Of a stretch of DNA of 64,000 nt, positions 50,273-58,962 are shown piece after piece (the stretch's first letter is position 1; every line of letters begins with the position of its first letter). The DNA lies in contig NZ_FOXX01000002.1 in NCBI RefSeq assembly GCF_900115845.1, forward strand, positions 400,997 through 464,996, written 5' to 3'. The translations under genes were made by a program, and so were the position numbers. A model generated the notes under the pieces. The model did not search any database and was not told where the DNA came from. It saw nothing but the letters and a program-made list of their open reading frames with translations. The DNA comes from Priestia endophytica DSM 13796. Its GTDB lineage: Bacteria > Bacillota > Bacilli > Bacillales > Bacillaceae_H.

Positions 50273-50428
50273 AAGCAAAAGAGCAAAAAAGCATTTTCAA
50301 AGTAGTCTTCCTCCAGCAATTATCATTTGTTTTTTTTACTTTTTTCATTTGAAGTTCTCTTTATACAGATGAATGCATAATTGTGCTCATTTCTGCAGAA
50401 AATGGATAAAAAAAGGTAGGTCTCTGCC

Positions 50429-52024
50429 ATGTTTTTTAAGAAACGAAAAAAGAAAGAAGACAGCAAGTCAGATGACACCCATGAAGAGCAATCTCCAGCA
50501 GAACTTCTTCATCGTAATTTAACGTGTAATATTAAAAGGGTAAAGGAAGAAGTTGGATATAGCTCAGATATTATTGTAAGAGAATTTTCAATTGGCTATA
50601 ACGAACAAATTTCGTGTGCCATTATTTTTATTGATGGACTAGTTGAGGCAAGTATTATTAATGATTCTCTCCTTAAGATGCTGCTTGAGGATTCTAATAT
50701 TGAACGCTATTTTAATGAGTGGAATCCTATTCAGCTTTTGCGAACGAAAGTGGTAGCTCTTGATGACGTGAAGATAGTGTTGGATTGGGAAACGCTATTT
50801 CAGTCTTTAGTAGATGGAGAAACCATCGTCTTAGTTGATGGTTATCCACAAGCACTCTCAGGAAGCGCTAGAGGGGGAGAACAGAGAGCTATCGAGGAGC
50901 CACAGACGCAAGTTTCCATTAGAGGACCAAAAGATGGTTTTACAGAATCGATTCGTACAAATACAGCTCTGCTTCGAAGAAGAATTAAAAGTACGGATTT
51001 TAGAATGGAAACAAAAAAGCTTGGAAAAGCAACTCAAACAGATGTAAGCATCGTCTACATGAATGGCATTGCAAAAGATAAAATTGTTCAAGAAGTAAGA
51101 GACCGGATGTCAAGAATTGATGTGGACAAAATTTTAGAGTCGGGAAATATTGAAGAGCTTATTGAAGATGAAACATTTACAACATTTCCGACCGTTTATC
51201 ATACAGAGCGTCCTGATGTTGTAGCAGCAAATTTGCTTGAGGGTAGAGTAGCCATTCTTATAGACGGAACACCGTTTGCCCTTGTTGTGCCTGCTTTATT
51301 TATTCAATTTTTTCAGGCTCCTGATGATTACTATACTCGGTTTGATATTAGTTCAGGATTGCGCTTCTTGCGCATTATGATTTTTTTCATTTCTTTAATT
51401 GCGCCATCAAGTTATATAGCAGCAACAACGTTTCACCAAGAAATGATTCCAAGTCAGCTTGCTTTTTCAATTGCAGCACAGCGAGAAGTTGTTCCATTTC
51501 CATCATTTGTAGAAGCCTTAATTATGGAAGTAACTTTTGAAATTTTACGAGAAGCAGGAGTTCGAATGCCAAGGGCAGTCGGGCAAGCTGTCTCTATTGT
51601 AGGAGCGCTTGTTATTGGACAAGCAGCTGTTCAAGCTGGTCTTGTATCTCCAGCTATGATTATTATTGTTTCGTTAACAGCAATCGCGAGCTTTGCTACT
51701 CCGTCATTTTCAATTGCTATTTCAGCCCGTGTTATTCGTTTTGCTCTAATGGTTTGTGCAGTTGCGTTTGGCTTCTATGGTATTTTCCTAGGATTAATTA
51801 TAATGGTTGTTCATTTAGGTAGTTTGCGGTCGTTTGGTGTCCCTTATATGTCTCCTCTTGCTCCACTTGATTTTCAAGGTCTAAGAGATACGTTTATTCG
51901 AGCCCCCTTTTGGTCACTTGATCGTAGACCAGCACTGATAAATGAAGATAATGTCAAAAGACAAGGAAGAAATCAACGTCCTCATCCTCCAACAGAAGAG
52001 GAGGAAAATCAAGATGAAACGTAG
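50429..52024 (+). CDS. Spore germinant receptor subunit A (GerA family)
   Basis: A 531-residue GerA-type A subunit of the spore inner-membrane germinant receptor. A hydrophilic N-terminal part (1-290) contains FSIGYNEQISCAIIFIDGLV and RVAILIDGTPFALVVPALFIQFFQAPDDYY. Five membrane segments follow, with EVTFEILREAGVRMPRAVGQ and PFWSLDRRP near the end. The operon order is A-C-B. Weak ribosome binding site (AAGGTAGG). Expected to be transcribed by sigma-G in the forespore; I could not fix the promoter. Confidence 0.92.
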   Translation: MFFKKRKKKEDSKSDDTHEEQSPAELLHRNLTCNIKRVKEEVGYSSDIIVREFSIGYNEQISCAIIFIDGLVEASIINDSLLKMLLEDSNIERYFNEWNPIQLLRTKVVALDDVKIVLDWETLFQSLVDGETIVLVDGYPQALSGSARGGEQRAIEEPQTQVSIRGPKDGFTESIRTNTALLRRRIKSTDFRMETKKLGKATQTDVSIVYMNGIAKDKIVQEVRDRMSRIDVDKILESGNIEELIEDETFTTFPTVYHTERPDVVAANLLEGRVAILIDGTPFALVVPALFIQFFQAPDDYYTRFDISSGLRFLRIMIFFISLIAPSSYIAATTFHQEMIPSQLAFSIAAQREVVPFPSFVEALIMEVTFEILREAGVRMPRAVGQAVSIVGALVIGQAAVQAGLVSPAMIIIVSLTAIASFATPSFSIAISARVIRFALMVCAVAFGFYGIFLGLIIMVVHLGSLRSFGVPYMSPLAPLDFQGLRDTFIRAPFWSLDRRPALINEDNVKRQGRNQRPHPPTEEEENQDET

Positions 52025-53223
52025 TATACGGGCTTTTATGATCATTTTATGTTGTTTTTTTTATCAGGTTGTTGGAGCAGTAAAGAAATGTCTGATTTAG
52101 CTTTTGTTACAGCAGTTGGAATTAGTAAAGATAAAGATGAAAACAAATATAAAGTTTCGCTGCAGGTTGTGAATCCAGGAAGCGTTGCAGGTGGACAACA
52201 AGCAAGTGTTCAAGATGCTCCTGTGACAATTATGTCTAGTACAGCATTTAATCCATTTGAAGCTAGTCGACATGTTACAAGCAAAATGTCACGAAATTTA
52301 TACTATGCTCATACAAACTTAATTGTCATTGATGAAGAATTAGCAAGAACAAAAGGACTATATGAACTATTTGATTTTATTGAACGAAGTGATCAACTAA
52401 GGGAAACGGCTACAATTGTGATTGCAAAAGGTACAAGTGCTGAGAATGTAATTAAAAACTTAACTCCTATTGATCGAATTCCAGCCGTTTATGTAAATAA
52501 AATGCTTAAAAATGCGGAAGACAATGGAGGACAAAATATAAAAGTAACTGTTGATGAGGTTTTGCAAAAAATCACCTCTCAAGGCAGAGAACCTATTATT
52601 AACGGCATTTCAATTCAAGGTAGTGCAGAAGAAGGGTCAATGCAAGAAAGTATCCAAGGAAGTGATCCAAAAGGAAAGTTAGAAGCAAGCGGCATTGCTA
52701 TTTTTAGAGAAGGAAAACTAATTGATTGGGTAAAAGGATACAATGTGCACGGAATTTTGTGGACAACAAATAAAGTGAAAGACATTGTAGATAGCACAGA
52801 CTGGGAAAATCATAAGAAAGTGATTGCGTTGCAAACAATAAGAGCAAAATCAAAGCTTGATGTCAAATGGAAGCATGGACGTCCTATTATTCTGATAAAT
52901 ATCGAAACAGAAGGAAACATTAATGGAGTTAATGTTTCTGTTGATTTAAGAGACCCACAGGTCATTCAAAAAATCGAAAATCTATGGGAGAAGCAAATTG
53001 AACAAGAAGTAATGAAAACAGTAAAAAGAGCGAAAAAGGATAAAAGTGATATTTTTGGGTTTGGAAGAACGATTTATGAACACAGTCCAAAAAATGGAAA
53101 GAATTGAAGTGCGATTGGAATGTAAAGGGATTTACAGAAGTAGATGTAGATGTAAACGTTAACGCTTTTATCCGTAGGACAGGTCTTCGTAATCAGCCGT
53201 TCCTTTCTAATCCTAATCGGTAA
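52014..53223 (+). pseudogene. Spore germinant receptor subunit C (GerC lipoprotein), two one-base frame breaks
   Basis: A GerC-type lipoprotein of about 400 residues when two homopolymers are corrected. The ATG at 52014 (GGAGG 9 bases upstream, overlapping the end of gerA) begins a signal peptide. It runs into a T8 run (52055-52062); one more T restores the lipobox LSGC and the remaining protein. Near the end, an A6 run (53089-53094) shifts the frame to a stop at 53105. One more A restores SPKKWKE...EVDVDVNVNAFIRRTG, the conserved GerC C-terminus, ending at 53223. The central part (52049-53107) is intact. Either a decayed gene or two sequencing indels. Confidence 0.82.
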
Positions 53224-53231
53224 CAGAAAGT

Positions 53232-54362
53232 GTGAATAACGTGGAAAATATTAAAATAAGTACAAAGCAACTGTTCTTTCTTATTATCTTTTTCGAACAT
53301 GGAAGCGCTCTTGTTGTTGGTCTTGGCGGGGGAGCTGACAGGGATGCGTGGATTGCTGTTTTGCTTGGGATGTTTAGTGGGATATGTCTCTTTTTTCTCT
53401 ACGATCGCCTTCACAAGTATTATCCAGATGAGCCTCTAACAAGCTATGTTCCAAAAATTCTTGGCTCATTTCTAGAGCGTATTGTAGCTGTGATGTATCT
53501 TGTCTATTTTATTTATATATCTGCACGGGTACTGCGTGATTTCGGAGAGTTTCTTATTGCATTCTCGTACGTAGATACCCCTTTATTTATCATTAGCATG
53601 CTAATGATGATAACAATAGTATATGCCGTTTATAAAGGGTTTGAAGTTATTGCTAGAACAGGGGAGCTGTTTTTTTCCCTTCTTTATTTTTTGGCTATAC
53701 CTGGATTTATTTTAATCATTGCGTCAGGCCTTGTTGATTTAAGTAATTTAAAGCCGATCCTTGAAAATGGCTGGAAACCTGTATTGAAAACATTAGTAAC
53801 GTCAATGATTTATTTTCCGTTTGGGGAAATGGTTGTGTTTTTAATGCTTCTTCCTTATTTAAATGATAAGTCTAAAAGTACAATAACAGGAATTTTAGCT
53901 ATTTTGTTAAGCGGAATTAACTTAATGCTTACAATAGTGATTAACCTATCTGTACTTGGATTAGATCTTTTTGAGCGCTCTCAGTTTCCTTTGCTCGGAA
54001 CAATCCAAAGAATTGAAGTAGCTGATTTTTTAGAGCGTCTTGATGTGTTTTTTATGGTTTATCTTATTCTTGGTGGATTCTTTAAAATTAGTATTTTCTT
54101 TTACGCTGTTTTGATTGGTACTGCAGAATTATTTAAGTTTAAAGACTATAAAAAGCTCACATATCCATTCGGCATTTTAATCCTCCTCCTTTCAATGTCA
54201 ATTGCGAGCAGTTATCCTGAGCACATTAAAGAAGGAACAGGACATAATATTATTATGATTCATATTGTGCCCCAAATGCTTCCACTGCTTCTTTTAGTTA
54301 TTGCTTATATTCAAAAAAAGATAAGGAAAAACAAAGAGCATAAAAGTACGCGCCTTTCGTAA
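53232..54362 (+). CDS. Spore germinant receptor subunit B (GerB family)
   Basis: A 376-residue permease-like B subunit of the germinant receptor, related to the APC amino acid transporters and thought to bind germinants. About ten transmembrane helices. Typical parts are ISTKQLFFLIIFFEHGSALVVGLG and GADRDAWIAVLLG at the start. The GTG start at 53232 (or GTG at 53241) has no strong ribosome binding site, suggesting coupling to gerC. The frame is intact. Germinant not predictable. Confidence 0.9.
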   Translation: MNNVENIKISTKQLFFLIIFFEHGSALVVGLGGGADRDAWIAVLLGMFSGICLFFLYDRLHKYYPDEPLTSYVPKILGSFLERIVAVMYLVYFIYISARVLRDFGEFLIAFSYVDTPLFIISMLMMITIVYAVYKGFEVIARTGELFFSLLYFLAIPGFILIIASGLVDLSNLKPILENGWKPVLKTLVTSMIYFPFGEMVVFLMLLPYLNDKSKSTITGILAILLSGINLMLTIVINLSVLGLDLFERSQFPLLGTIQRIEVADFLERLDVFFMVYLILGGFFKISIFFYAVLIGTAELFKFKDYKKLTYPFGILILLLSMSIASSYPEHIKEGTGHNIIMIHIVPQMLPLLLLVIAYIQKKIRKNKEHKSTRLS

Positions 54363-54408
54363 TGTGTGCTATAGTGACAAAGTCAAACACTTAGAAGGAG
54401 GAATTACA

Positions 54409-54855
54409 TTGGCTAAACATCCTTTTCAATTAGAAGCCGTTTGGAACGGAGGAAGAAACAGCGACGGGCATATTGAAGCAGGGAATTTAAAGTCTTCTAT
54501 TTCTATTCCAAAAGAAATGGGCGGACCTGGAATTGGGACGAATCCTGATGAAATGCTGCTTGGAGCAGCTGCAACGTGTTATGTGATAACACTTGCTGCT
54601 ATGCTTGAGAGAGCAGACATTGGGGTAGAGAGTTTAACTCTTCATTCAGATGCTGTTGTGGATGTTACAAACAACATCTTTACATATGAAAGCATAACGC
54701 ATAAGCCTGTTATTACCTTAAAAGCAGAATCAACTTCTCTTCAAGTTGAGAAAGCGCGTCGTCTAGCACATAAAGCAGAAGAGTCATGTATGATTTCAAG
54801 AGCTTTAGCTGGGAATGTAAAATTAGCAACAGAAGAAACTGTTCGTGTAGTTTAA
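54409..54855 (+). CDS. OsmC family peroxiredoxin-like protein
   Basis: A 148-residue OsmC/Ohr-superfamily protein. NPDEMLLGAAATCYVITLAAMLE holds the first catalytic Cys; CMISRAL holds the second. Members reduce organic hydroperoxides or act as thiol-dependent stress proteins. The TTG start is chosen because GGAGG lies 7 bases upstream; the longer frame from 54364 overlaps nothing useful. A strong terminator follows. Confidence 0.88.
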   Translation: MAKHPFQLEAVWNGGRNSDGHIEAGNLKSSISIPKEMGGPGIGTNPDEMLLGAAATCYVITLAAMLERADIGVESLTLHSDAVVDVTNNIFTYESITHKPVITLKAESTSLQVEKARRLAHKAEESCMISRALAGNVKLATEETVRVV

Positions 54856-54893
54856 AAAGTGATGAGCCCTATGTGGGGCTCATCACTTTTTTT
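54854..54893 (+). terminator. Intrinsic terminator of the OsmC gene
   Basis: AAAAAGTGATGAGCCC pairs with GGGGCTCATCACTTTTT. Confidence 0.93.
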
Positions 54894-54960
54894 ATATCTA
54901 TTGAGGAACATACGTTCTTTTGATAAGATAAAGGGAAAGCGATATTAAAGGAAGATGCTC

Positions 54961-56205
54961 ATGAAATCGATGTATCCAAAAAAGGGACGCGTTATTTTAC
55001 ATATTGATGCAAATGCTTTTTTCGCCTCTGTTGAAATTGCGAACAATCCATCTTTGAGAGACAAACCAGTGGCAGTAGCAGGAACGAAGCGAAGAGGAAT
55101 TATTTTAACGTGCAATTATGAAGCGAGAAAATATGGAATTTATACAACAATGCCTTTGTGGGAGGCAAGGAAGAAATGTCCAGAGCTTGCTGTTTGCACG
55201 CCTAACTTTTCTCTGTACCGAGAAGCATCTTTAAACCTTTTTACCTATTTATCAACGATAAGCTCGTTGCTTGAACCTGCTTCAATTGATGAAGGGTACT
55301 TAGACATTACAAACTGTCATGAGCTTGGTACGCCTGTGGAAATTGCTGAAAGAATTAGAAGAGACATTTTAAAAAAATATAATTTGCCTGTTTCAATCGG
55401 AATTGCACCGAACAAATTCTTAGCAAAAATGGCTTCTGATTTTAAAAAACCGCTTGGCATTACTATTTTACGAAAAAGGGATGTTCAAAAAGAGCTGTGG
55501 CCAAAGACTGTACATGAAATGCACGGAATTGGCAAAAAAACGGCTGAGAAGCTTCACAGTATTGGTATTCAAACGATAGGAGACCTTGCTCGAGAAGAAG
55601 AGAGAAAGCTATCTGCTTTACTTGGTGTTCTAGGACCACAGCTAAAAAAGCGTGCAAATGGAATAGATAAACGCCCTGTTGATCCTGATGCTGCAGCAAC
55701 AGTAAAAAGCATAGGAAATTCAACAACGCTTGCCTTTAATAGTGACGATGATGAACTGCTATTAAATACGTTAAATAGTTTGTCTCAAACAGTTAGCAAA
55801 CGAATGCAATTGAGAAATACCGTAACAGACGATATCCAAATTACGATACGGTACGCCAATTTCCAAACTGTAACAAGAAGTCAGCAATTGATGAATCCAA
55901 TTGAGGAGAAAGAAGATATTTTTCAAGTTGCTTCTTCTTTATTTGACAAACATTGGAGTGGTTCTCCTGTACGTCTTCTTGGTGTTACAGCTCTTCGGGT
56001 TGAAGAAAAAGAGCAATCATTAAAGCAGCTTAGCTTGTTTACATATGAAAATGAAATCCAAGACGAAGAAATTTTAGATGTTGTAGAAGATATTAATAAA
56101 GAATTTGATAAGCCGCTTTTACATCGAGGAGTTCGTCATATTCAAAAATCTTCTTCTTTTGAAGAAAACTTCAAGAAAAAATATGGAGCATGGAAAAAGC
56201 GCTAA
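54961..56205 (+). CDS. dinB: DNA polymerase IV (Y family)
   Basis: A 414-residue translesion polymerase. Catalytic motifs: ILHIDANAFFASVE (metal Asp) near residue 13, PASIDEGYLDIT (SIDE) near residue 105, KFLAKMASDFKKP. Helix-hairpin-helix MHGIGKKTAEKLHSIGI. A beta-clamp binding motif QLSLF near the C-terminus. Equivalent to B. subtilis YqjH (PolY1). ATG at 54961 has AGGAAG 6 bases upstream; ATG 54955 is an alternative. Confidence 0.93.
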   Translation: MKSMYPKKGRVILHIDANAFFASVEIANNPSLRDKPVAVAGTKRRGIILTCNYEARKYGIYTTMPLWEARKKCPELAVCTPNFSLYREASLNLFTYLSTISSLLEPASIDEGYLDITNCHELGTPVEIAERIRRDILKKYNLPVSIGIAPNKFLAKMASDFKKPLGITILRKRDVQKELWPKTVHEMHGIGKKTAEKLHSIGIQTIGDLAREEERKLSALLGVLGPQLKKRANGIDKRPVDPDAAATVKSIGNSTTLAFNSDDDELLLNTLNSLSQTVSKRMQLRNTVTDDIQITIRYANFQTVTRSQQLMNPIEEKEDIFQVASSLFDKHWSGSPVRLLGVTALRVEEKEQSLKQLSLFTYENEIQDEEILDVVEDINKEFDKPLLHRGVRHIQKSSSFEENFKKKYGAWKKR

Positions 56206-56229
56206 ACATAATTGTTTAGCGCTTTTCTT
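56197..56229. terminator. Bidirectional terminator
   Basis: AAGCGCTAAAC pairs with GTTTAGCGCTT. It overlaps the dinB stop and the 3' end of the convergent ABC ATPase gene. Confidence 0.9.
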
Positions 56230-57010
56230 GTTGAAGAATTTTAACGTAAGTTCTTCCGTTTTCTGTTTGAGCTTCAAGAGGAACGTTAAAAAAGGTTGAT
56301 AACGTTTTAGAGGTTAAAAGCTCTTCTTTATTCCCTTGAGCATACACCTCTCCATCTTTTAACAAACAGGTTTTGTTAAAAACAGGTAAAATTTCTTCGA
56401 TATGATGTGTTACATAAATTAAGGTTGGACCATCCTCAAGACATGCTAGTGTTTCAATACTTTCTAAAAATGCTTCACGTGAAAGTAAATCAAGGCCATT
56501 GCATGGCTCATCAAGAATAAGAAGCTTGGGATTTGCCATAAGAGCTCGCGCAATAAGCACCTTTTGCTTTTCGCCCTGTGAGCAGATGCCATACTCTCGG
56601 GCTGCTAGGCCCTTGATTCTAAGCATGCTCATAAGCTCAGCCGCTTTTTCAAAATCTGCTTCTTCTGTTTGATCATATAATCCAATAGAAGCGAATTTTC
56701 CGCTTACAATCACTTCCTCACAGAGCACTGTTGAAGAAAATCGTTCGCTAAGAGAGGAGCTAACAATTCCAATATGCTTGCGGAGCTCTTGTAAATTAAC
56801 GCGACCAAACGATTCTCCAAGAACAGAAATACTTCCTTTTGTTGGCCAAAGATAGCCATTAATCATATTTAACAGTGTCGTTTTTCCAGAGCCATTTCGG
56901 CCAACAAGTGCCCAATGTTCACCTTCCTGTATTGTCCAGCACACATTTTTAATAATCGGCTGTTTTTGTCTGATCCATGAAATGTTGTCTAGCGAAATAA
57001 TGGTATTCAT
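56216..57010 (-). CDS. ylmA: ABC transporter ATP-binding protein (YlmA-like)
   Basis: A 264-residue single-domain ATPase. Walker A GRNGSGKTTLLN, signature-like ICSQGEKQKVLIARALM, Walker B KLLILDEPCNGLDLL, H-loop VTHHIEEI. The signature reads CSQGE rather than LSGGE, as in the YlmA/PhnK-like orphan ATPases. No permease gene is adjacent. AGGAGG stands 7 bases before ATG at 57010. Confidence 0.82.
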   Translation of the reverse strand: MNTIISLDNISWIRQKQPIIKNVCWTIQEGEHWALVGRNGSGKTTLLNMINGYLWPTKGSISVLGESFGRVNLQELRKHIGIVSSSLSERFSSTVLCEEVIVSGKFASIGLYDQTEEADFEKAAELMSMLRIKGLAAREYGICSQGEKQKVLIARALMANPKLLILDEPCNGLDLLSREAFLESIETLACLEDGPTLIYVTHHIEEILPVFNKTCLLKDGEVYAQGNKEELLTSKTLSTFFNVPLEAQTENGRTYVKILQQEKR

Positions 57011-57192
57011 TGCTGTTCCTCCTACCAAAAAATAAAGGTCTATTAGTATAGTTTACTTTATTTTCTGAATTCGTCCAGCTTACCGTTTCCAAGAAGGCTA
57101 TGTTGAGTCAGTCTCCATATAGTGTGTAACTTGGATTTTTTTCCATATTGTCTTTCTTTTCATGCGTATCATCACCTTTCAAAATGGATTTA
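57011..57192. other. Noncoding spacer between ylmA and yrzI
   Basis: About 180 bases, holding the ylmA promoter on the minus strand and the yrzI 3' end. I see no further gene and no clear terminator for yrzI. Confidence 0.4.
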
Positions 57193-57333
57193 TTAGTTGT
57201 GGTAGTAATAGTTAATAATCTTATCGTGCTGTTCTTTCATAATCTTTTCTACAAACTCGTTGTATTCGATTTCTTCGTTCGTATACTTCTTTTTTTTAAA
57301 AGAAATGGTAAAAAATATTAAGTTGAGCGTCAT
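57193..57333 (-). CDS. yrzI: YrzI family small protein
   Basis: A 46-residue protein with the family pattern: MTLNLIFFTISFKKKK at the start, EEIEYNEFVEKIMKEQ in the middle. AAAGGAGGTG stands 6 bases before ATG, an unusually strong ribosome binding site. YrzI-type peptides of Bacillus are short, partly hydrophobic and of poorly known function. Here the gene is preceded by a promoter, a 24-codon leader reading frame and two hairpins, the second of which is a terminator directly in front of the ribosome binding site. Confidence 0.82.
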   Translation of the reverse strand: MTLNLIFFTISFKKKKYTNEEIEYNEFVEKIMKEQHDKIINYYYHN

Positions 57334-57350
57334 TCTTTTCACCTCCTTTC

Positions 57351-57383
57351 AAAGTAAAAAGCCACGAGAATACTCATGGCTTT
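57351..57383 (-). terminator. Terminator hairpin just upstream of yrzI (attenuator candidate)
   Basis: On the minus strand AAAGCCATGAG pairs with CTCGTGGCTTT (one G-U pair), then TTTAC. It ends about 18 bases before the yrzI start codon and would stop transcription before the gene. Confidence 0.7.
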
Positions 57384-57392
57384 AAACGTAAT

Positions 57393-57422
57393 AAAGCCAC
57401 AGAACATCATCCGTCCTGTGGC
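57393..57422 (-). promoter_or_regulatory. Competing hairpin in the yrzI leader
   Basis: On the minus strand GCCACAGGAC pairs with GTTCTGTGGC. Its 3' arm TGTGGCTTT can instead pair with AAAGCCATG, the 5' arm of the terminator, over 9 bp with two G-U pairs, giving mutually exclusive structures. Confidence 0.6.
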
Positions 57423-57445
57423 GTAGAATGTGAAAAGAATAAAAC

Positions 57446-57520
57446 TTATTTCACTCCACGAAAGGTCGGATGGAATACAGAAAAACGGCAGCAAGCATGA
57501 GTATGCATAAACTTTTTCAT
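57446..57520 (-). CDS. Possible 24-residue leader peptide of yrzI
   Basis: AAGGAGGTCG lies 9 bases before ATG at 57520. The peptide begins MKKFMHTHACCRF and ends at 57446, about 25 bases before the first hairpin. It contains two adjacent Cys codons and three His codons in 24. A leader peptide for attenuation or a second small protein are both possible. Confidence 0.55.
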   Translation of the reverse strand: MKKFMHTHACCRFSVFHPTFRGVK

Positions 57521-57559
57521 AAGTGTCGACCTCCTTGGAATTTTTTTCTTAACGATGTA

Positions 57560-57588
57560 ATTATATAGAAAAATCAGAAAAAGGTAAA
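57560..57588 (-). promoter_or_regulatory. Promoter of the yrzI leader
   Basis: On the minus strand TTTACC, 17 bases, then TATAAT. It lies about 40 bases before the leader peptide start. Confidence 0.7.
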
Positions 57589-57648
57589 GGTATTTTTGAA
57601 AAAATAGGCAAAAAGGGTAGAAATTATAAAAGGTTTCTAAGAAAATAG

Positions 57649-57894
57649 CTAAAGAGAGTATAGATGGCTAATCTCTTTTAAATCATTAAGAAGCATATGT
57701 TGTTCAGTATGTGAAAGAGGAGCAGGATCTTTAAAATTGAGGAAGCCACCTTTTTTTATTTGTTCGTAAAAAAAGTTCAGTTCATCCTTTGTATAAGACG
57801 AAGAATGAAAAATATCGTTAATTGCTCGAATATAAAACATATTTTCTTCTCTAACATAGTGTCCTGAAACAATTAAACCAGAGTATTGACTCAT
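57649..57894 (-). CDS. Small cytosolic protein of unknown function, 81 residues
   Basis: AAAGGAGAG precedes ATG by 7 bases. The protein is soluble and mixed alpha/beta in appearance (YIRAINDIFHSSSYTKDELNFFYEQIKKG). No family recognised. It is divergent from the sigma-factor operon. Confidence 0.65.
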   Translation of the reverse strand: MSQYSGLIVSGHYVREENMFYIRAINDIFHSSSYTKDELNFFYEQIKKGGFLNFKDPAPLSHTEQHMLLNDLKEISHLYSL

Positions 57895-58009
57895 CTAATC
57901 TCTCCTTTCATACATATATCATTAGTATGTCCATAAAAACATAGATTAAAAAATCAAACTTTTAGAGAGGAGAGTTCGTCAAATGAAAAGAGAAGAAGGG
58001 GGTGTCAGA

Positions 58010-58567
58010 ATGAGTGAGATTGCACTCGAAAAGCTAATCCAAGAGGATCAGTGTGATGAAGTACTTCAAGAACTAATGATTGATTATGGCCAAGATGTGC
58101 TGCAGCTTGTTTATTCATATGTGAAAAGTCGCGAAATTGCAGAAGACTTAACACAAGAGATTTTCGTGAAATGCTACAAAGCACTTCCTACATATAAAGG
58201 GCAAGCTAAAATGAAAACATGGCTATGGAGGATTGCGATTAATCACTGTAAAGATTATTTTAAAAGCTGGCACTACCGAAAAGTTATGGTATCTGAAAAA
58301 CTTTCGCTTTTTTCTTCTCCTAAGCAAAAAAGTGTTGAAGAAGAAGTAATCCAAAAAAGTGAAGATGAAAGTTTAGTAAGTGTTGTCATGAATCTGCCTA
58401 TAAAATATAGGGAAGTTATTTACCTTTTCTATTTTGAAGAAATGTCGCTAAAACAAATTGAAGAGCTTATTGGTATTAAACAAAATACGGTGAAAACACG
58501 CCTTAGAAGAGCAAAAGAGCTTTTAAAAGATGAATTAAAGGAGGCCGAACAATGGATGAAAAATTAG
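58010..58567 (+). CDS. ECF-type RNA polymerase sigma factor
   Basis: A 185-residue sigma-70 family ECF factor. Region 2: YSYVKSREIAEDLTQEIFVKCYKALPTYKGQAKMKTWLWRI is summarised here as residues about 37-77. Region 4: LPIKYREVIYLFYFEEMSLKQIEELIGIKQNTVKTRLRRAKELL is summarised as residues about 127-170. GGGGGTG precedes ATG at 58010. The next gene overlaps by 16 bases, and its N-terminus resembles anti-sigma N-termini, so this is a sigma/regulator operon. The sigma group is not assigned. Confidence 0.9.
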   Translation: MSEIALEKLIQEDQCDEVLQELMIDYGQDVLQLVYSYVKSREIAEDLTQEIFVKCYKALPTYKGQAKMKTWLWRIAINHCKDYFKSWHYRKVMVSEKLSLFSSPKQKSVEEEVIQKSEDESLVSVVMNLPIKYREVIYLFYFEEMSLKQIEELIGIKQNTVKTRLRRAKELLKDELKEAEQWMKN

Positions 58568-58959
58568 CATCCTTAAAAAAAGCGATGAAGAATACGGTTT
58601 TTAAAGATTTACAGTTTACAGATCGGCACCGTCGTGCTATTTCTTCTTCCATAAACGGGGGGGATAGTGAAAAAAATAAGATACTTTTCGCTGTGTTGCA
58701 ACTTGTGAGAACAGAAAAAACCGGCATGGAAATTCTAACTGCCTTAAAGTCGCAAGCTCTTTTTGCGTTCGAAGGGAAAGAAGGGATGATGTATACATTT
58801 CTTCACGAACTTGAGAACAAACGTTGGATTGTAGGGGAATGGAAAGCTGAGCGAAAATACTACAAGTTAACGGAAACAGGAGCGAAAGTATTAGGAAAAG
58901 CAAGTGATATGAGAAAAGAAGTGAAGACTTTTGCCCAAAGTTGGAGTTTGGGAGAGTAA
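58552..58959 (+). CDS. PadR-type regulator with anti-sigma-like N-terminus
   Basis: A 135-residue protein in two parts. Residues 1-36 (MDEKLASLKKAMKNTVFKDL, TDRHRRAISSS) look like the start of Bacillus anti-sigma factors. Residues 43-115 are a PadR winged helix: ILFAVLQLVRTEKTGMEIL, EGMMYTFLHELENKRWIVGEW, KYYKLTETGAKVLG. AAAGGAGG for this gene lies within the end of the sigma gene. It probably controls the operon, either by binding DNA or by holding the sigma factor; neither is shown. Confidence 0.8.
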   Translation: MDEKLASLKKAMKNTVFKDLQFTDRHRRAISSSINGGDSEKNKILFAVLQLVRTEKTGMEILTALKSQALFAFEGKEGMMYTFLHELENKRWIVGEWKAERKYYKLTETGAKVLGKASDMRKEVKTFAQSWSLGE

Positions 58960-58962
58960 TCA

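Noticed and set aside
53151..53164. cre-like TGTAAACGTTAACG near the end of gerC
   Set aside because: It matches 13 of 14 positions but lies inside the frame-corrected gerC coding sequence (DVNVN repeats), away from any promoter.
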